DNA of 64,000 bases from Prosapia bicincta (Eukaryota > Arthropoda > Insecta > Hemiptera > Cercopidae): NCBI GenBank assembly GCA_036971475.1, contig JBAIZL010000002.1, positions 168,797,024-168,861,023 of the forward strand. The letters run 5' to 3'. Both the position numbers and the translations under genes were made by a program. Below the pieces are notes generated by a model. That model was not told the origin of the DNA, searched no databases, and saw only the letters and a list, made by a program, of their open reading frames with translations. Below are positions 28,228-44,399 of this stretch, in pieces. Numbering within the stretch: the first letter of the stretch is position 1; every line of letters starts with the position of its first letter.

Positions 28228-31200
28228 TGATTGTATCGACCCGCAGCCGTCACACTGAAGACCTGACAGCTCACAACGGCGGAAACTTTTCTTGTCAATG
28301 TATACGATCTCTGTATAGACAAACATTGGTGACGTTTTAGCAGATTCTGTGATTGTATCGACCCGCAGGGAAGACACTCAATATAACTATGCGAAGGCCT
28401 AACAGGTCACAATGGCGGAAACTTTTCTTGTCAATGATTACGATCTCTGTATAGACAAACATTGGTGACGTTCAAGCAGATTCTGTGAATGTATCGACCC
28501 GCAGCGAACACACTCAATATAACTGTGTGAAGGCCTGACAGCTCACAATGGCGGAAACTTTTCTTGTCAATGATTACGACCTCTGTATAGACAAACATTG
28601 GTGACGTTCAAGCAGATTCTGTGAATGTATCGACCCGCAGCGAACACACTCAATATAACTGTGTGAATGCCTGACAGCTCACAATGGCGGAAACTTTTCT
28701 TGTCAATGATTACGACCTTTGTATAGACAAACATTGGTGACGTTTTAGCAGATTCTGTGATTGTATCGACCCGCAGCGGTCACACTCAATATAACTGTGT
28801 GAGGGCCTGACAGCTCACAATGGCGGAAACTTTTATTCTCAATGATTACACCCTTTGTATAGACAAACATTGGTGACGTTTTAGCAGATTGTGTGATTGT
28901 ATCGACCCGCAGCGGTCACACTCAATATAACTGTGTGAAGGCCTGACAGCTCACAATGGCGGAAACTTTTCTTGTCAATGATTACGACCTTTGTATAGAC
29001 AAACATTGGTGACGTTTTAGCAGATTGTGTGATTGTATCGACCCGCAGCGGTCACACTCAATATAACTGTGTGAAGGCCTGACAGCTCACAATGGCAGAA
29101 GCTTTTATTCTCAATGATTACACCCTTTGTATAGACAAACATTGGTGACGTTTTAGCAGATTGTGTGATTGTATCGACCCGCAGCGGTCACACTCAATAT
29201 AACTGTGTGAAGGCCTGACAGTTCACAATGGCGGAAACTTTTCTTGTCAAAGATTACGATCTCTGTATAGACAAACATTGGTGACGTTTTAGCAGATTCT
29301 GTGATTGTATCGACCCGCAGGGAACACACACATTATAACTGAGTGAAAGCCTGACAGCTCACAATGGCGAAAATATTTCTTGTCAAAGATTACGACCTCT
29401 GTATAGACAAACATTGGTGACGTTTTAGCAGATTCTGTGATTGTATCGACCCGCTGGGAACACACTCATTATAACTGTGTGAAGGCCTGACAGCTCACAA
29501 TGGCGGAAACTTTTCTTGTCAATGATTACGACCTCTGTATAGACAAACATTGGTGACGTTTAAGCAGATTCTGTGAATGTATCGACCCGCAGCGAACACA
29601 CTCAATATAACTGTGTGAATGCCTGACAGCTCACAATGGCGGAAACTTTTCTTGTCAATGATTACGACCTTTGTATAGACAAATATTTGTGACGTTTTAG
29701 CAAATTCTGTGAATGTATAGACTCTCAGGAAACACACTCATTATAACTGTGTGAAGGCCTGACAGCTCACAATAGCGGAAACTTTTCTTGTCAATATTTA
29801 CGACCTCTGTATAGACAAACATTGGTGACGTTTTAGCAGATTCAGTGATTGTATCGACCCTCAGGGAAAACACTCATTATAACTGTGTGAAAGCCTGACA
29901 GCTCACAATGGCGGAAACATTTCTTGTCAAAGATTACACCCTCTGTATAGACAAACATTGGTGACGTTTTAGCAGATTCAGTGATTGTATCGACCCGCAG
30001 GGAACACACTCATTATAACTGTGTGAAAGCCTGACAGCTCACAATGGCGGAAAAAATTTCTTGTCAAAGATTACGACCTCTGTATATACAAACATTGGTG
30101 ACGTTTTATCAGATTCTGTGATTGTAACGACCCGCAGGGAACACACTCCATATAACTGTGTGAAGGCCTGACAGCTCACAATAACGGATACTTTTCTTGT
30201 CAATGATTACGACCTCTGTATAGACAAACATTGGTGACGTTTTAACAGATTCTGTGATTGTATCGACCCGCAGGGAACACACTCATTATAACTGCGTGAA
30301 AACCTGACAGCTCACAATGGCGGAAACATTTCTTCTCAAAGATTAGGACCTCTGTATAGACAAACATTGGTGACGTTTTAGCAGATTCTGTGATTGTATC
30401 GACCCGCAGGGAACACACTCATTATAACTGTGTGAAGGCCTGACAGCTCACAAAACCGGATACTTTTCTTGTCAATGATTACGACCTCTGTATAGACAAA
30501 CATTGGTGACGTTTTAGCAGATAGTGTGACTGTATTGACCCGCAGCGGTCACACTCACTATAACTGTATGAAGCCCTGACAGCTAACAATGGCGGAAACC
30601 TTTCTTGTCAATGATTACGACCTCTGTATAGACAAACATTGGTGACGTTTTAGCAGATAGAGTGACTGTATCAACCCGCAGCGGTCACACGCAATATAAC
30701 TGTGTGAAGCCCTGACAGCTAACAATGGCGGAAACTTTTCTTGCCAATGATTACGACCTCTGTATAGACAAACATTGGTGACGTTTTAGCAGATAGTGTG
30801 ACTGTATCGACCCGCAGCGATCACACTCAATATAACTGTGTGAAGCCCTGACAGCTAACAATGGCGGAAACTTTTCTTGCCAATGATTACGACCTCTGTA
30901 TAGACAAACATTGGTGACGTTTTAGCAGATAGTGTGACTTTATTGAATCGCAGCGGTCACACTCAATATAACTGTGTGAAGGCCTGACAGCTAACAATGC
31001 GGAAACTTTTCTTGTCAATGATTACGTCCTCTGTATAGACAAACATTGGTGACGTTTTAGCAGAAATTGTGATTGTATCGACCCGCAGCGGTCACACTCA
31101 ATATAACTGTGTGAAGGCCTGACAGCTCACAATGGCGGTAGATTTTATTTACAATGATTACGCCCTTTGTATAGACAAACATTGGTGACGTTTTAGCAGA

Positions 31201-34200
31201 TTCTGTGATTGTATCGACTCGCAGGAAACACACTCATTATAACTGTGTGAAGGCCTGACAGCTCACAATGGCGGAAACTTTTCTTGTCAATGATTACGAT
31301 CTCTGTATAGACAAACATTGGTGACGTTTTAGCAGATTCTGTGATTGTATCGACCCGCATGGAACACACACATTATAACTGAGTGAAAGCCTGACTAATC
31401 ATAATGGCGGAAACTTTTCTTGTCAAAGATTACGACCTCTGTATAGACAAACATTGGTGACGTTTTAGCAGATTCTGTGATTGTATCGACCCGCAGGGAA
31501 CACACTCATTATAACTGTGTGAAGGCTTTACAGCTCACAATGGCGGAAAGCTTTCTTGTCAAAGATTACGACCTCTGTATAGACAAACATTGGTGACGTT
31601 TTAGCAGATTCTGTGATTGTATCGACCCGCAGGGGACACACTCATTATAACTGTGTGAAGGCCTTACAGCTCACAATGGCGGAAACCTTTCTTGTCAAAG
31701 ATTACGACCTCTGTATAGACAAACATTGGTGACGTTTTAGCAGCCTCTGTGATTGTATCGATCCGCAGGGAACACACTCATTATAACTGTGTGAAGGCCT
31801 GACAGCTCTCAATGATGGAAACCTTTCTTGTCATAGATTACGACATCTGTATAGACAAACATTGGTGACGTTTTAGCAGATTCTGTGATTGTATCGACCC
31901 GCAGGGAACACACTCAATATAACTGTGTGAAGCCCTGACAGCTAACAATGGCGGAAACCTTTCTTGCAAATGATTACGACCTCTGTATAGACAAACATTG
32001 GTGACGTTTTAGCAGATAGTGTGACTGTATCGACCCGCAGCGGTCACACTCAATATAACTGTGTGAAGGCCTGACAGCTCACAATGGCGGAAACGTTTCT
32101 TGTCAATGATTACGACCTCTGTATAGACAAACATTGGTGCCGTTTTAGCAGATAGTGTGACTGTATCGACACACAGCGGTCACACTCAATATAACTATGT
32201 GAAGGCCTGACAGCTAACAATGGCGGAAACCTTTCTTTTCAATGATTACGACCTCTGTATAGACAAACATTGGTGACGTTTCAGCAGATAGTGTGATTGT
32301 ATCGACCCGCATGGAACACTCACATTATAACTGAGTGAAAGCCTGACAGCTCACAATGGCGGAAACTTTTCTTGTCAATGATTACGACCTCTGTATAGAC
32401 AAACATTGGTGACGTTTTAGCAGATTCTGTGATTGTATCGACCCGCATGGAACACACACATTATAACTGAGTGAAAGCCTGACAGCTCACAATGGCGGAA
32501 ACTTTTCTTGTGAAAGATTACGACCTCTGTATAGACAAACACTGGTGACGTTTTAGCAGAATGTGTGATTGTATCGATCCGCAGCAATCACACTCCATAT
32601 AACTGTGTGAAGGCCTGACAGCTCACAATGGCGGAAACTTTTCTTGTCAATGATTACGACCTCTGTATAGACAAACATTGGTGACGTTTTAGCAGAATGT
32701 GTGATTGTATCGGTCCGCAGCGGTGACACTCAATATAACTGTGTGAAGGCCTGACAGCTCACAATGGCGGAAAATTTTCTTGTCAATGATTACGACCTCT
32801 GTATAGACAAACATTGGTGCCGTTTTAGCAGATTCTGTGATTGTATCGACCCGCAGGGAACACACTCATTATAACTGTGTGAAGGCCTGACAGCTCATAA
32901 TGGCGGAAACCTTTCTTTTCAAAGATTACGACCTCTGTATAGACAAACATTGGTGACGTTTTAGCAGATTCTGTGATTGTATCGACCCGCAGGGAACACA
33001 CTCATTAAAACTGTGTGAAGGCCTGACAGCTCACAATTGCGGAAACTATTCTTGTCAATGATTACGATCTCTGTATAGACAAACACTGGTGACGTTTTAG
33101 CAGATTGTGTGATTGTATCGATCCGCAGCGGTCACACTCCATATAACTGTGTGAAGGCCTGACAGCTAACAATGGCGGAAACTTTTCTTGTCAAAGATTA
33201 CGATATCTGTATAGACAAACATTGGTGACGTTTTAGCAGATTCTGTGATTGTATCGACCCGCAGGGAACACACTCATTATAACTGTGTGAGGGCCTGACA
33301 GCTCATAATGGCGGAAACCTTTCTTTTCAAAGATTACGACCTCTGTATAGACAAACATTGGTGACGTTTTAGCAGATTCTGTGATTGTATCGACCCGCAG
33401 GGAACACACTCATTATAACTGTGTGAAGGCCTGACAGCTCACAATTGCGGAAACTTTTCTTGTCAATGATTACGATCTCTGTATAGACAAACACTGGTGA
33501 CGTTTTAGCAGATTGTGTGATTGTATCGATCAGCAGCGGTCACACTCCATATAACTGTGTGAAGGCCTGACAGCTAACAATGGCGGAAACTTTTCTTGTC
33601 AAAGATTACGATCTCTGTATAGACAAACATTGGTGACGTTTTAGCAGAATGTGTGATTGTATCGACCCACAGCGGTCACACTCAATATAACTGTGTGAAG
33701 GCCTGACAGCTAACAATGGCGAAAACTTTTCTTGTCAATGATTACGATCTCTGTATAGACAAACATTGGTGACGTTTTAGCAGATTCTGTGATTGTATCG
33801 ACCCGCAGGGAACACACTCATTATAACTGTGTGAAGGCCGGACAGCTCATAATGGCGGAAACCTTTCTTTTCAAAGATTACGACCTCTGTATAGACAAAC
33901 ATTGGTTACGTTTTAGCAGATTCTGTGATTGTATCGATCTGCAGCGGTCACACTCCATATAACTGTGTGAAGGCCTGACAGCTAACAAGGGCGGAAACTT
34001 TTCTTGTCAATGATTAGGATCTCTGTATAGACAAACATTGGTGACGTTTTAGCTGAATGTGTGATTGTATCGACCCACAGCGGTCACACTCAATATAACT
34101 GTGTGAAGGCCTGACAGCTAACAATGGCGGAAACTTTTCTTGTCAATGATTACGATCCTTGTATAGACAAACATTGGTGACGTTTTAGCAGAATGTGTGA

Positions 34201-37200
34201 TTGTATCGACCCACAGCGGTCACACTCAATATAACTGTGTGAAGGCCTGACAGCTAACAATTGCGGAAAATTTTCTTGTCAATGATTACGATCTCTGTAT
34301 AGACAAACATTGGTGACGTTTTAGCAGAATGTGTGATTGTATCGACCCACAGCGGTCACACTCAATATAACTGTGTGAAGGCCTGACAGCTAACAATGGC
34401 GGAAACATTTCGTGTCAATGATTACGACCTCTGTATAGACAAACATTTGTGACGTTTTAGCAGAATGTGTGTTTGTATCGATCCGCAGCGGTCACACTCA
34501 ATATAACTATGTGAAGGCCTGACAGCTAACAATGGCGGAAACATTTCTTGTCAATGATTACTACCTCTGTATAGACAAACATTGGTGACGTTTTAGCAGA
34601 TTCTGTGAATGTATCGACCCACAGCGGTCACACTCAATATAACTGTGTGAAGGCCTGACAGCTAACAATGGCGGAAACTTTTTTTTGTCAATGATTACGA
34701 CTTCTGTATAGACAAACATTGGTGGCGTTTTAGCAGATTATGTGATTGTATCGACTCGCAGCGAACACACTCAACATAACTGTGTGAAGGCCTGACAGCT
34801 CACAATGGCGGAAACTTTTCTTGTCAAAGATTACGATCTCTGTATAGACAAACATTGGTGACGTTTTAGCAGAATGTGTGATTGTATTGATCCGCAGCGG
34901 TCACACTCCATATAACTGTGTGAAGGCCTGACAGCTAACAATGGCGGAAACTTTTCTTGTCAATAATTACGATCTCTGTATAGACAAACATTGGTGACGT
35001 TTTAGCAGAATGTGTGATTGTATCGATCCGCAGCGGTCACACTCCACATAACTGTGTGAAGGCCTGACAGCTAACAATGGCGGAAACATTTTTTTGTCAA
35101 TGATTACGACTTCTGTATAGACAAACATTGGTGACGTTTTAGCAGATTCTGTGATTGTATCGACCCGCAGGGAACACACACATTATAACTGTGTGAAGGC
35201 CTGACAGCTAACAATGGCAGAAACTTTTCTTGTCAATGATTACGATCTCTGTATAGACAAACATTGGTGACGTTTTAGCTGAATGTGTGATTGTATCGAC
35301 CCGCAGCGGTCACACTCAATATAACTGTGTGAAGGCCTGACAGCTCACAATGGCGGAAGCTTTTATTTACAATGATTACGCCCTTTATATAGACAAACAT
35401 TGGTGACGTTTTAGCAGATTCTGTGATTGTATCGACTCGCAGGAACACACACACATTATAACTGTGTGAAGGCCTGACAGCTCACAATGGCGGAAACTTT
35501 TCTTGTCAATGATTACGATCTCTGTATAGACAAACATTGGTGACGTTTTAGCAGATTCTGTGATTGTATCGACCCGCATGGAACACACACATTATAACTG
35601 AGTGAAAGCCTGACTAATCACAATATCGGAAACTTTTCTTGTCAAAGATTACGACCTCTGTATAGACAAACACTGGTGAAGTTTTAGCAGATTCAGTGCT
35701 TGTAACGACCCGCAGGAAACGCACTCATTATAACTGTGTGAAAGCCTGACAGCTCACAATGGCGGAAATATTTCTTGTCAAAGATTACGACCTCTGTATA
35801 GACAAACATTGGTGACGTTTTAGCAGATAGTGTGACTGTATCGACCCGCAGCAGTCACACTCAATATAACTGTGTGAAGGCCTGACAGCTAACAATGGCG
35901 GAAGCTTTTCTTGTCAATGATTACGACCTCTGTATAGACAAACATTGGTGACGTTACAGCAGATAGTGTGACTGTATCGACCCACAGCGGTCACACTCAA
36001 TATAACTGAGTGAAAGCCTGACAGCTCACAATAGCGGAAACCTTTCTTGTCAAAGATTACGACCTCTGTATAGACAAACATTGGTGACGTTTTAGCAGAT
36101 TCTGTGATTGTATCGACCCGCAGGAAAACTCACATTATAACTGAGTGAAAGCCTGACAGCTCACAATGGCGGAAACTTTTCTTGTCAATGATTACGATCT
36201 CTGTATAGACAAACATTGGTGACGTTTTAGCAGATTCTGTGATTGAATCGACCCGCATGGAACACACACATTATAACTGAGTGAAAGCCTGACAGCTCAC
36301 AATGGCGGAAACTTTTCTTGTGAAAGATTACGACCTCTGTATAGGCAAATATTGGTGACGTTTTAGCAGATTCTGTGATTGTATCGACCCGTATGGAACA
36401 CACTCATTATAACTGTGTGAAGGCCTGAGAGCTCACAATGGCGGAAACCTTTCTTGTCAAAGATTACGACCTCTGTATAGACAAACATTGGTGACGTTTT
36501 AGCAGACTCTGTGATTGTATCGATCCGCAGGGAACACACTCATTATAACTGTGTGAAGGCCTGACAGCTCTCAATGGTGGAAACCTTTCTTGTCATAGAT
36601 TACGACTTCTGTATAGACAAACATTGGCGACGTTTTAGCAGATTCTGTGATTGTGTCGAACCGCATGGAACACACACATTATAACTGAGTGAAAGCCTGA
36701 CAGCTCACAATGGCGGAAACTTTTCTTGTGAAAGATTACGACCTCTGTATAGACAAATATTGGTGACGTTTTAGCAGATGCTGTGATTGTATCGACCCGT
36801 AGGGAACACACTTATTATAACTGTGTGAACGCCTGACCGCTCACAATGGCGGAAACCTTTCTTGTCAAAGATTACGACCTCTGTATAGACAAACATTGGT
36901 GACGTTTTAGCAGACTCTGTGATTGTATCGACCCGTAGGGAACACACTTATTATAACTGTGAGAACGCCTGACAGCTCACAATGGCGGAAACCTTTCTTG
37001 TCAAAGATTACGACCTCTGTATAGACAAACATTGGTGACGTTTTAGCAGACTCTGTGATTGTATCGATCCGCAGGGAACACACTCATTATAACTATGTGA
37101 AGGCCTGACAGCTCTCAATGGTGGAAACCTTTCTTGTCAATGATTACGATCTCTGTATAGACAAACATTGGTGACGTTTTAGCAGATTCTGTGATTGTAT

Positions 37201-40200
37201 CGACCCGCATGGAACACACACATTATAACTGAGTGAAAGCCTGACAGCTCACAATGGCGGAAACTTTTCTTGTCAATGATTACGATCTCTGTATAGACAA
37301 ACATTGGTGACGTTTTAGCAGATTCTGTGATTGTATCGACCCGCATGGAACACACACATTATAACTGAGTGAAAGCCTGACACCTCACAATGGCGGAAAC
37401 TTTTCTTTTGAAAGATTACGACCTCTGTATAGACAAATATTGGTGACGTTTTAGCAGATTCTGTGATTGTATCGACCCGTAGGGAACACACTCATTATAA
37501 CTGTGTGAACGCCTGACAGCTCACAATGGCGGAAACCTTTCTTGTCAAAGATTACGACCTCTGTATAGACAAACATTGGTGACGTTTTAGCAGACTCTGT
37601 GATTGTATCGATCCGCAGGGAACACACTCATTATAACTGTGTGAAGGCCTGACAGCTCTCAATGGTGGAAACCTTTCTTGTCAATGATTACGATCTCTGT
37701 ATAGACAAACATTGGTGACGTTTTAGCAGATTCTGTGATTGTATCGACCCGCATGGAACACACACATTATAACTGAGTGAAAGCCTGACAGCTCACAATG
37801 GCGGAAACTTTTCTTGTGAAAGATTACGACCTCTGTATAGACAAATATTGGTGACGTTTTAGCAGATTGTGTGATTGTATCGACCCGCATGGAACACTCA
37901 CATTATAACTGAGTGAAAGCCTGACAGCTCACAATGGCGGAAACTTTTCTTGTCAATGATTACGATCTCTGTATAGACAAACATTGGTGACGTTTTAGCA
38001 GATTCTGTGATTGTATCGACCCGCATGGAACACACACATTATAACTGAGTGAAAGACTGACAGCTCACAATGGCGGAAACTTTTCTTGTGAAAGATTACG
38101 AAATCTGTATAGACAAATATTGGTGACGTTTTAGCAGATTCTGTGATTGTATCGACCCGTAGGGAACACACTCATTATAACTGTGTGAACGCCTGACAGC
38201 TCACAATGGCGGAAACCTTTCTTGTCAAAGATTTCGACCTCTGTATAGACAAACATTGGTGACGTTTTAGCAGGCTCTGTGATTGTATCGATCCGCAGGG
38301 AACACACTCATTATAACTGTGTGAAGGCCTGACAGCTCTCAATGGTGGAAACCTTTCTTGTCATAGATTACGACTTCTGTATAGACAAACATTGGTGACG
38401 TTTTAGCAGATTCTGTGATTGTATCGACCCGCATGGAACACACACATTATAACTGAGTGAAAGCCTGACAGCTCACAATGGCGGAAACATTTCTTGTGAA
38501 AGATTACGACCTCTGTATAGACAAACATTGGTGACGTTTTAGCAGACTCTGTGATTGTATCGATCCGCAGGGAACACACTCATTATAACTGTGTGAAGGC
38601 CTGACAGCTCTCAATGGTGGAAACCTTTCTTGTCATAGATTACGACTTCTGTATAGACAAACATTGGCGACGTTTTAGCAGATTCTGTGATTGTATCGTC
38701 CTGCAGGGAACACACTCAATATAACTGTGTGAAGTCCTCACAGCTAACAATGGCGGAAACTTTTCTTGCAAATGATTACGACCTCTGTATAGACAAACAT
38801 TGTTGAGGTTTTAACAGATAGTGTGACTGTATCGACCCGCAGCGGTCACACTCAATATAACTGTGTGAAGGCCTGACAGCTAACAATGGCGGAAACCTTT
38901 CTTGTCAATGATTACGTCTTCTGTATAGACAAACATTGGTGACGTTCCAGCAGATAGTGTGACTGTATCGACCCACAGCGGTCACACTCAATATAACTGA
39001 GTGAAAGCCTGACAGCTGACAATGGCGGTAACCATTCTTGTCAAAGATTACGACCTCTGTATAGACAAACATTGGTGACGTTTTAGCAGATTCTGTGATT
39101 GTATCGACCCGCATGGAACACTCACATTATAACTGAGTGAAAGCCTGACAGCTCACAATGGCGGAAACTTTACTTGTCAATGATTACGATCTCTGTATAG
39201 ACAAACACTGGTGACGTTTTAGCAGATTCTGTGATTGTATCGATCCGCAGCGGTCACACTCCATATAACTGTGTGAAGGCCTGACAGCTCACAATGGCGG
39301 AAACTTTTCTTGTGAAAGATTACGACCTCTGTATAGACAAATATGGGTGACGTTTTAGCAGATTCTGTGATTGTATCGACCCGCAGGAAACACATTCATT
39401 ATTACTGTGTGAAGGCCTGACAGCTCATAATTGCGGAAACCTTTCTTTTCTAAGATTACGATCTCTGTATAGACAAACATTGGTGACGTTTTAGCAGAAT
39501 GTGTGATTGTATCGATCCGCAGCGGTCACACTCAATATAACTCTGTGAAGGCCTGACAGCTCACAATGGCGGAAACTTTTCTTGTTAATGATTACGACCT
39601 CTGTATAGACAAACATTGGTGACGTTTTAGCAGATTGTGTGATTGTATCGACCCGCAGGGGTCACACTCAATATAACTATGTGAAGGCCTGACAGCTAAC
39701 AATGGCGGAAACTTTTCTTGTCAAAGACTACGATCTCTGTATAGACAAACATTGGTGACGTTTTAGCAGAATCTGTGATTGTATCGACCCACAGCGGTCA
39801 CACTCAATATAACTGTGTGAAGGCCTGACAGCTAACAATGGCGGAAACCTTTCTTGTCAATGATTACGATCTCTGTATAGACAAACATTGGTGACGTTTT
39901 AGCAGATTCTGTGATTGTATCGACCCGCAGGGAACACACTCATTATAACTGTGTGAAGGCCTGACAGCTCATAATGGCGGAAACCTTTCTTTTCAAAGAT
40001 TACGACCTCTGTATAGACAAACATTGGTGACGTTTTAGCAGATTCTGTGATTGTATCGACCCGCAGGGAACACACTCATTATAACTGTGTGAAGGCCTGA
40101 CAGCTCATAATGTCGGAAACCTTTCTTTTCAAAGATTACGACCTCTGTATAGACAAACATTGGTGACGTTTTAGCAGATTCTGTGATTGTATCGACCCGC

Positions 40201-40739
40201 AGGGAACACACTCATTATAACTGTGTGAAGGCCTGACAGCTCACAATTGCGGAAACTTTTCTTGTCAATGATTACGATCTCTGTATAGACGAACACTGGT
40301 GACGTTTTGGCAGATTGTGTGATTGTATCGATCCGCAGCGGTCACACTCCATATAACTGTGTGAAGGCCTGACAGCTAACAATGGCGGAAACTTTTCTTA
40401 TCAAAGATTACGATCTCTGTATAGACAAACATTGGTGACGTTTTAGCAGATTCTGTGATTGTATCGACCAACAGGGAACACACTCATTATAACTGTGTGA
40501 AGGCCTGACAGCTAACAATGGCGGAAACTTTTCTTGTCAAAGATTACGATCTCTGTATAGACAAACATTGGTGACGTTTTAGCAGAATGTGTGATTGTAT
40601 CGACCCACAGCGGTCACACTCAATATAACTGTGTGAAGGCCTGACAGCTAACAATGGCGGAAACTTTTCTTGTCAATGATTACGACCTCTGTATAGAAAA
40701 AACATTGGTGACGTTTTAGCAGATTCTGTGATTGTATCG

Positions 40740-42236
40740 ACCCGCAGGGAACACACTCAATATAACTGTGTGAAGCCCTGACAGCTAACAATGGCGGAAA
40801 CTTTTCTTGCAAATGATTACGACCTCTGTATAGACAAACATTGGTGAGGTTTTAGCAGACAGTGTGACTGTATCGACCCGCAGCGGTCACACTCAATATA
40901 AGTGTGTGAAGGCCTGACAGCTCACAATGGCGGAAAATTTTCTTGTCAATGATTACGACCTCTGTATAGACAAACATTGGTGACGTTTTAGCGGAATGTG
41001 TGATTGTATTGACCCGCAGGGAACACACTCAATATAACTGTGTGAAGGCCTGACAGCTAACAAGGGCGGAAACCTTTCTTGTCAATGATTACGATCTCTG
41101 TATAGACAAACATTGGTGACGTTTTAGCAGATTCTGTGATTGTATCGACCCGCATGGAACACACACATTATAACTGAGTGAAAGCCTGACTAATCACAAT
41201 GGCGGAAACTTTTCTTGTCAAAGATTACGACCTCTGTATAGACAAACATTGGTGAAGTTTTAGCAGATTCAGTGCTTGTATCGACCCGCATGGAACACAC
41301 ACATTATAACTGAGTGAAAGCCTGACAGCTCACAATGGCGGAAACTTTTCTTGTGAAAGATTACGACTTCTGTATAGACAAACATTGGCGACGTTTTAGC
41401 AGATTCTGTGATTGTATCGTTCTGCAGGGAACACACTCAATATAACTGTGTGAAGTCCTGACAGCTAATAATGGCGGAAACGTTTCTTGCAAATGATTAC
41501 GACCTCTGCATAGACAAACATTGGTGAGGTTTTAACAGATAAAGTGACTGTATCGACCCGCAGCAGTCACACTCAATATAACTGTGTGAAGGCCTGATAG
41601 CTCACAATGGCGGAGACTTTTCTTGTCAATGATTACGACCTCTGTATAGACAAACATTGGTGACGTTTTAGCAGATAGTGTGACTGTATCGACCCACAGC
41701 GGTCACACTCAATATAACTGAGTGAAAGCCTGACAGCTCACAATGGCGGAAACCATTCTTGTCAAAGATTACGACCTCTGTATAGACAAACATTGGTGAC
41801 GTTTTAGCAGATTCTGTGATTGTATCGACCCGCATGGAACACTCACATTATAACTTAGTGAAAGCCTGACAGCTCACAATGGCGGAAACTTTTCTTGTCA
41901 ATGATTACGATCCCTGTATAGACAAACACTGGTGACGTTTTAGCAGATTCTGTGATTGTATCGATCCGCAGCGGTCACACTCCATATAACTGTGTGAAGG
42001 CCTGACAGCTCACAATGGCGGAAACTTTTCTTGTGAAAGATTACGACCTCTGTATAGACAAATATGGGTGACGTTTTAGCAGATTCTGTGATTGTATCGA
42101 CCCACAGCGGTCACACTCAATATAACTGTTTGAAGGCCTGACAGCTAACAATGGCGGAAACTTTTCTTGTCAATGATTACGACCTCTGTATAGACAAACA
42201 TTGGTGACGTTTTAGCAGATTCGGTGATTGTATCGA
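40740..42236 (+). repeat. Higher-order block of 11 monomers (first copy)
   Basis: Rare variants TGAGGTTTTAGCAGACAGTG, AACAAGGGCGG and GCCTGACTAATCACAATGG, in this order, recur exactly 1,496 bp (11 monomers) further on, in 42,236-43,000. The duplication involves the multimer rather than the monomer. Confidence 0.75.
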
Positions 42237-44399
42237 CCCGCAGGGAACACACTCAATATAACTGTGTGAAGCCCTGACAGCTAACAATGGCGGAAACTTT
42301 TCTTGCAAATGATTACGACCTCTGTATAGACAAACATTGGTGAGGTTTTAGCAGACAGTGTGACTGTATCGACCCGCAGCGGTCTCACTCAATATAACTG
42401 TGTGAAGGCCTGACAGCTCACAATGGCGGAAACTTTTCTTGTCAATGATTACGACCTCTGTATAGACAAACATTGGTGACGTTTTAGCGGAATGTGTGAT
42501 TGTATTGACCCGCAGGGAACACACTCAATATAACTGTGTGAAGGCCTGACAGCTAACAAGGGCGGAAACTTTTCTTGTCAATGACTACGATCTCTGTATA
42601 GACAAACATTGGTGACGTTTTAGCAGATTCTGTGATTGTATCGACCCGCATGGAACACACACATTATAACTGAGTGAAAGCCTGACTAATCACAATGGCG
42701 GAAACTTTTCTTGTCAAAGATTACGACCTCTGTATAGACAAACATTGGTGAAGTTTTAGCAGATTCAGTGCTTGTATCGACCCGCAGAGAACGCACTCAT
42801 TATAACTGTGTGAAAGCCTGACAGCTCACAATAGCGGAAACATTTCTTGTCAAAGATTACGACCTCTGTATAGACAAACATTGGTGACGTTTTAGCAGAT
42901 AGTGTGACTGTATCGAAACGCAGCGGTCACACTCAATATAACTGTGTGAACGCCTGACAGCTAACAATGGCGGAAACCTTTCTTGTCAATGATTACGACC
43001 TCTGTATAGACAAACATTGGTTACGTTTTAGCAGCCTCTGTGATTGTATCGATCCGCAGGGAACACACTCATTATAACTGTGTGAAGGCCTGACAGCTCT
43101 CAATGGTGGAAACCTTTCTTGTCATAGATTACGACTTCTGTATAGACAAACATTGGCGACGTTTTAGCAGATTGTGTGATTGTATCGTCCCGCAGCGAAC
43201 ACACACATTATAACTGAGTGAAGCCAGACAGCTCACAATGGCGGAAACTTTTCTTGTCAATGATTACGATCCCTGTATAGACAAACACTGGTGACGTTTT
43301 AGCAGATTCTGTGATTGTATCGATCCGCAGCGGTCACACTCCATATAACTGTGTGAAGGCCTGACAGCTCACAATGGCGGAAACTTTTCTTGTGAAAGAT
43401 TACGACCTCTGTATAGACAAATATGGGTGACGTTTTAGCAGATTCTGTGATTGTATCGACCCACAGCGGTCACACTCAATATAACTGTGTGAAGGCCTGA
43501 CAGCTAACAATGGCGGAAACGTTTCTTGTCAATGATTACGACCTCTGTATAGACAAACATTGGTGACGTTTTAGCAGATTCTGTGATTGTATCGACCCGC
43601 ATGGAACACACACATTATAACTGAGTGAAAGCCTGACAGCTCACAATGGCGGAAACTTTTCTTGTGAAAGATTACGACCTCTGTATAGACAAATATTGGT
43701 GACGTTTTAGCAGATTCTGTGATTGTATTGACCCGTAGGGAACACACTCATTATAACTGTGTGAACGCCTGACAGCTCACAATGGCGGAAACCTTTCTTG
43801 TCAAAGATTACGACCTCTGTATAGACAAACATTGGTGACGTTTTAGCAGACTCTGTGATTGTATCGATCCGCAGGGAATACACTCATTATAACTGTGTGA
43901 AGGCCTGACAGCTCTCAATGTTGGAAACCTTTCTTGTCAATGATTACGATCTCTGTATAGACAAACATTGGTGACGTTTTAGCAGATTCTGTGATTGTAT
44001 CGACCCGCATGGAACACACACATTATAACTGAGTGGAAGCCTGACAGCTCACAATGGCGGAAACTTTTCTTGTGAAAGATTACGACCTCTGTATAGACAA
44101 ATATTGGTGACGTTTTAGCAGATTGTGTGATTGTATCGACCCGCATGGAACACTCACATTATAACTGAGTGAAAGCCTGACAGCTCACAATGGCGGAAAC
44201 TTTTCTTGTGAAAGATTACGACCTCTGTATAGACAAACATTGGTGACGTTTTAGCAGACTCTGTGATTGTATCGATCCGCAGGGAACACACTCATTATAA
44301 CTGTGTGAAGGCCTGACAGCTCTCAATGGTGGAAACCTTTCTTGTCATAGATTACGACTTCTGTATAGACAAATATTGGCGACGTTTTAGCAGATTCTG

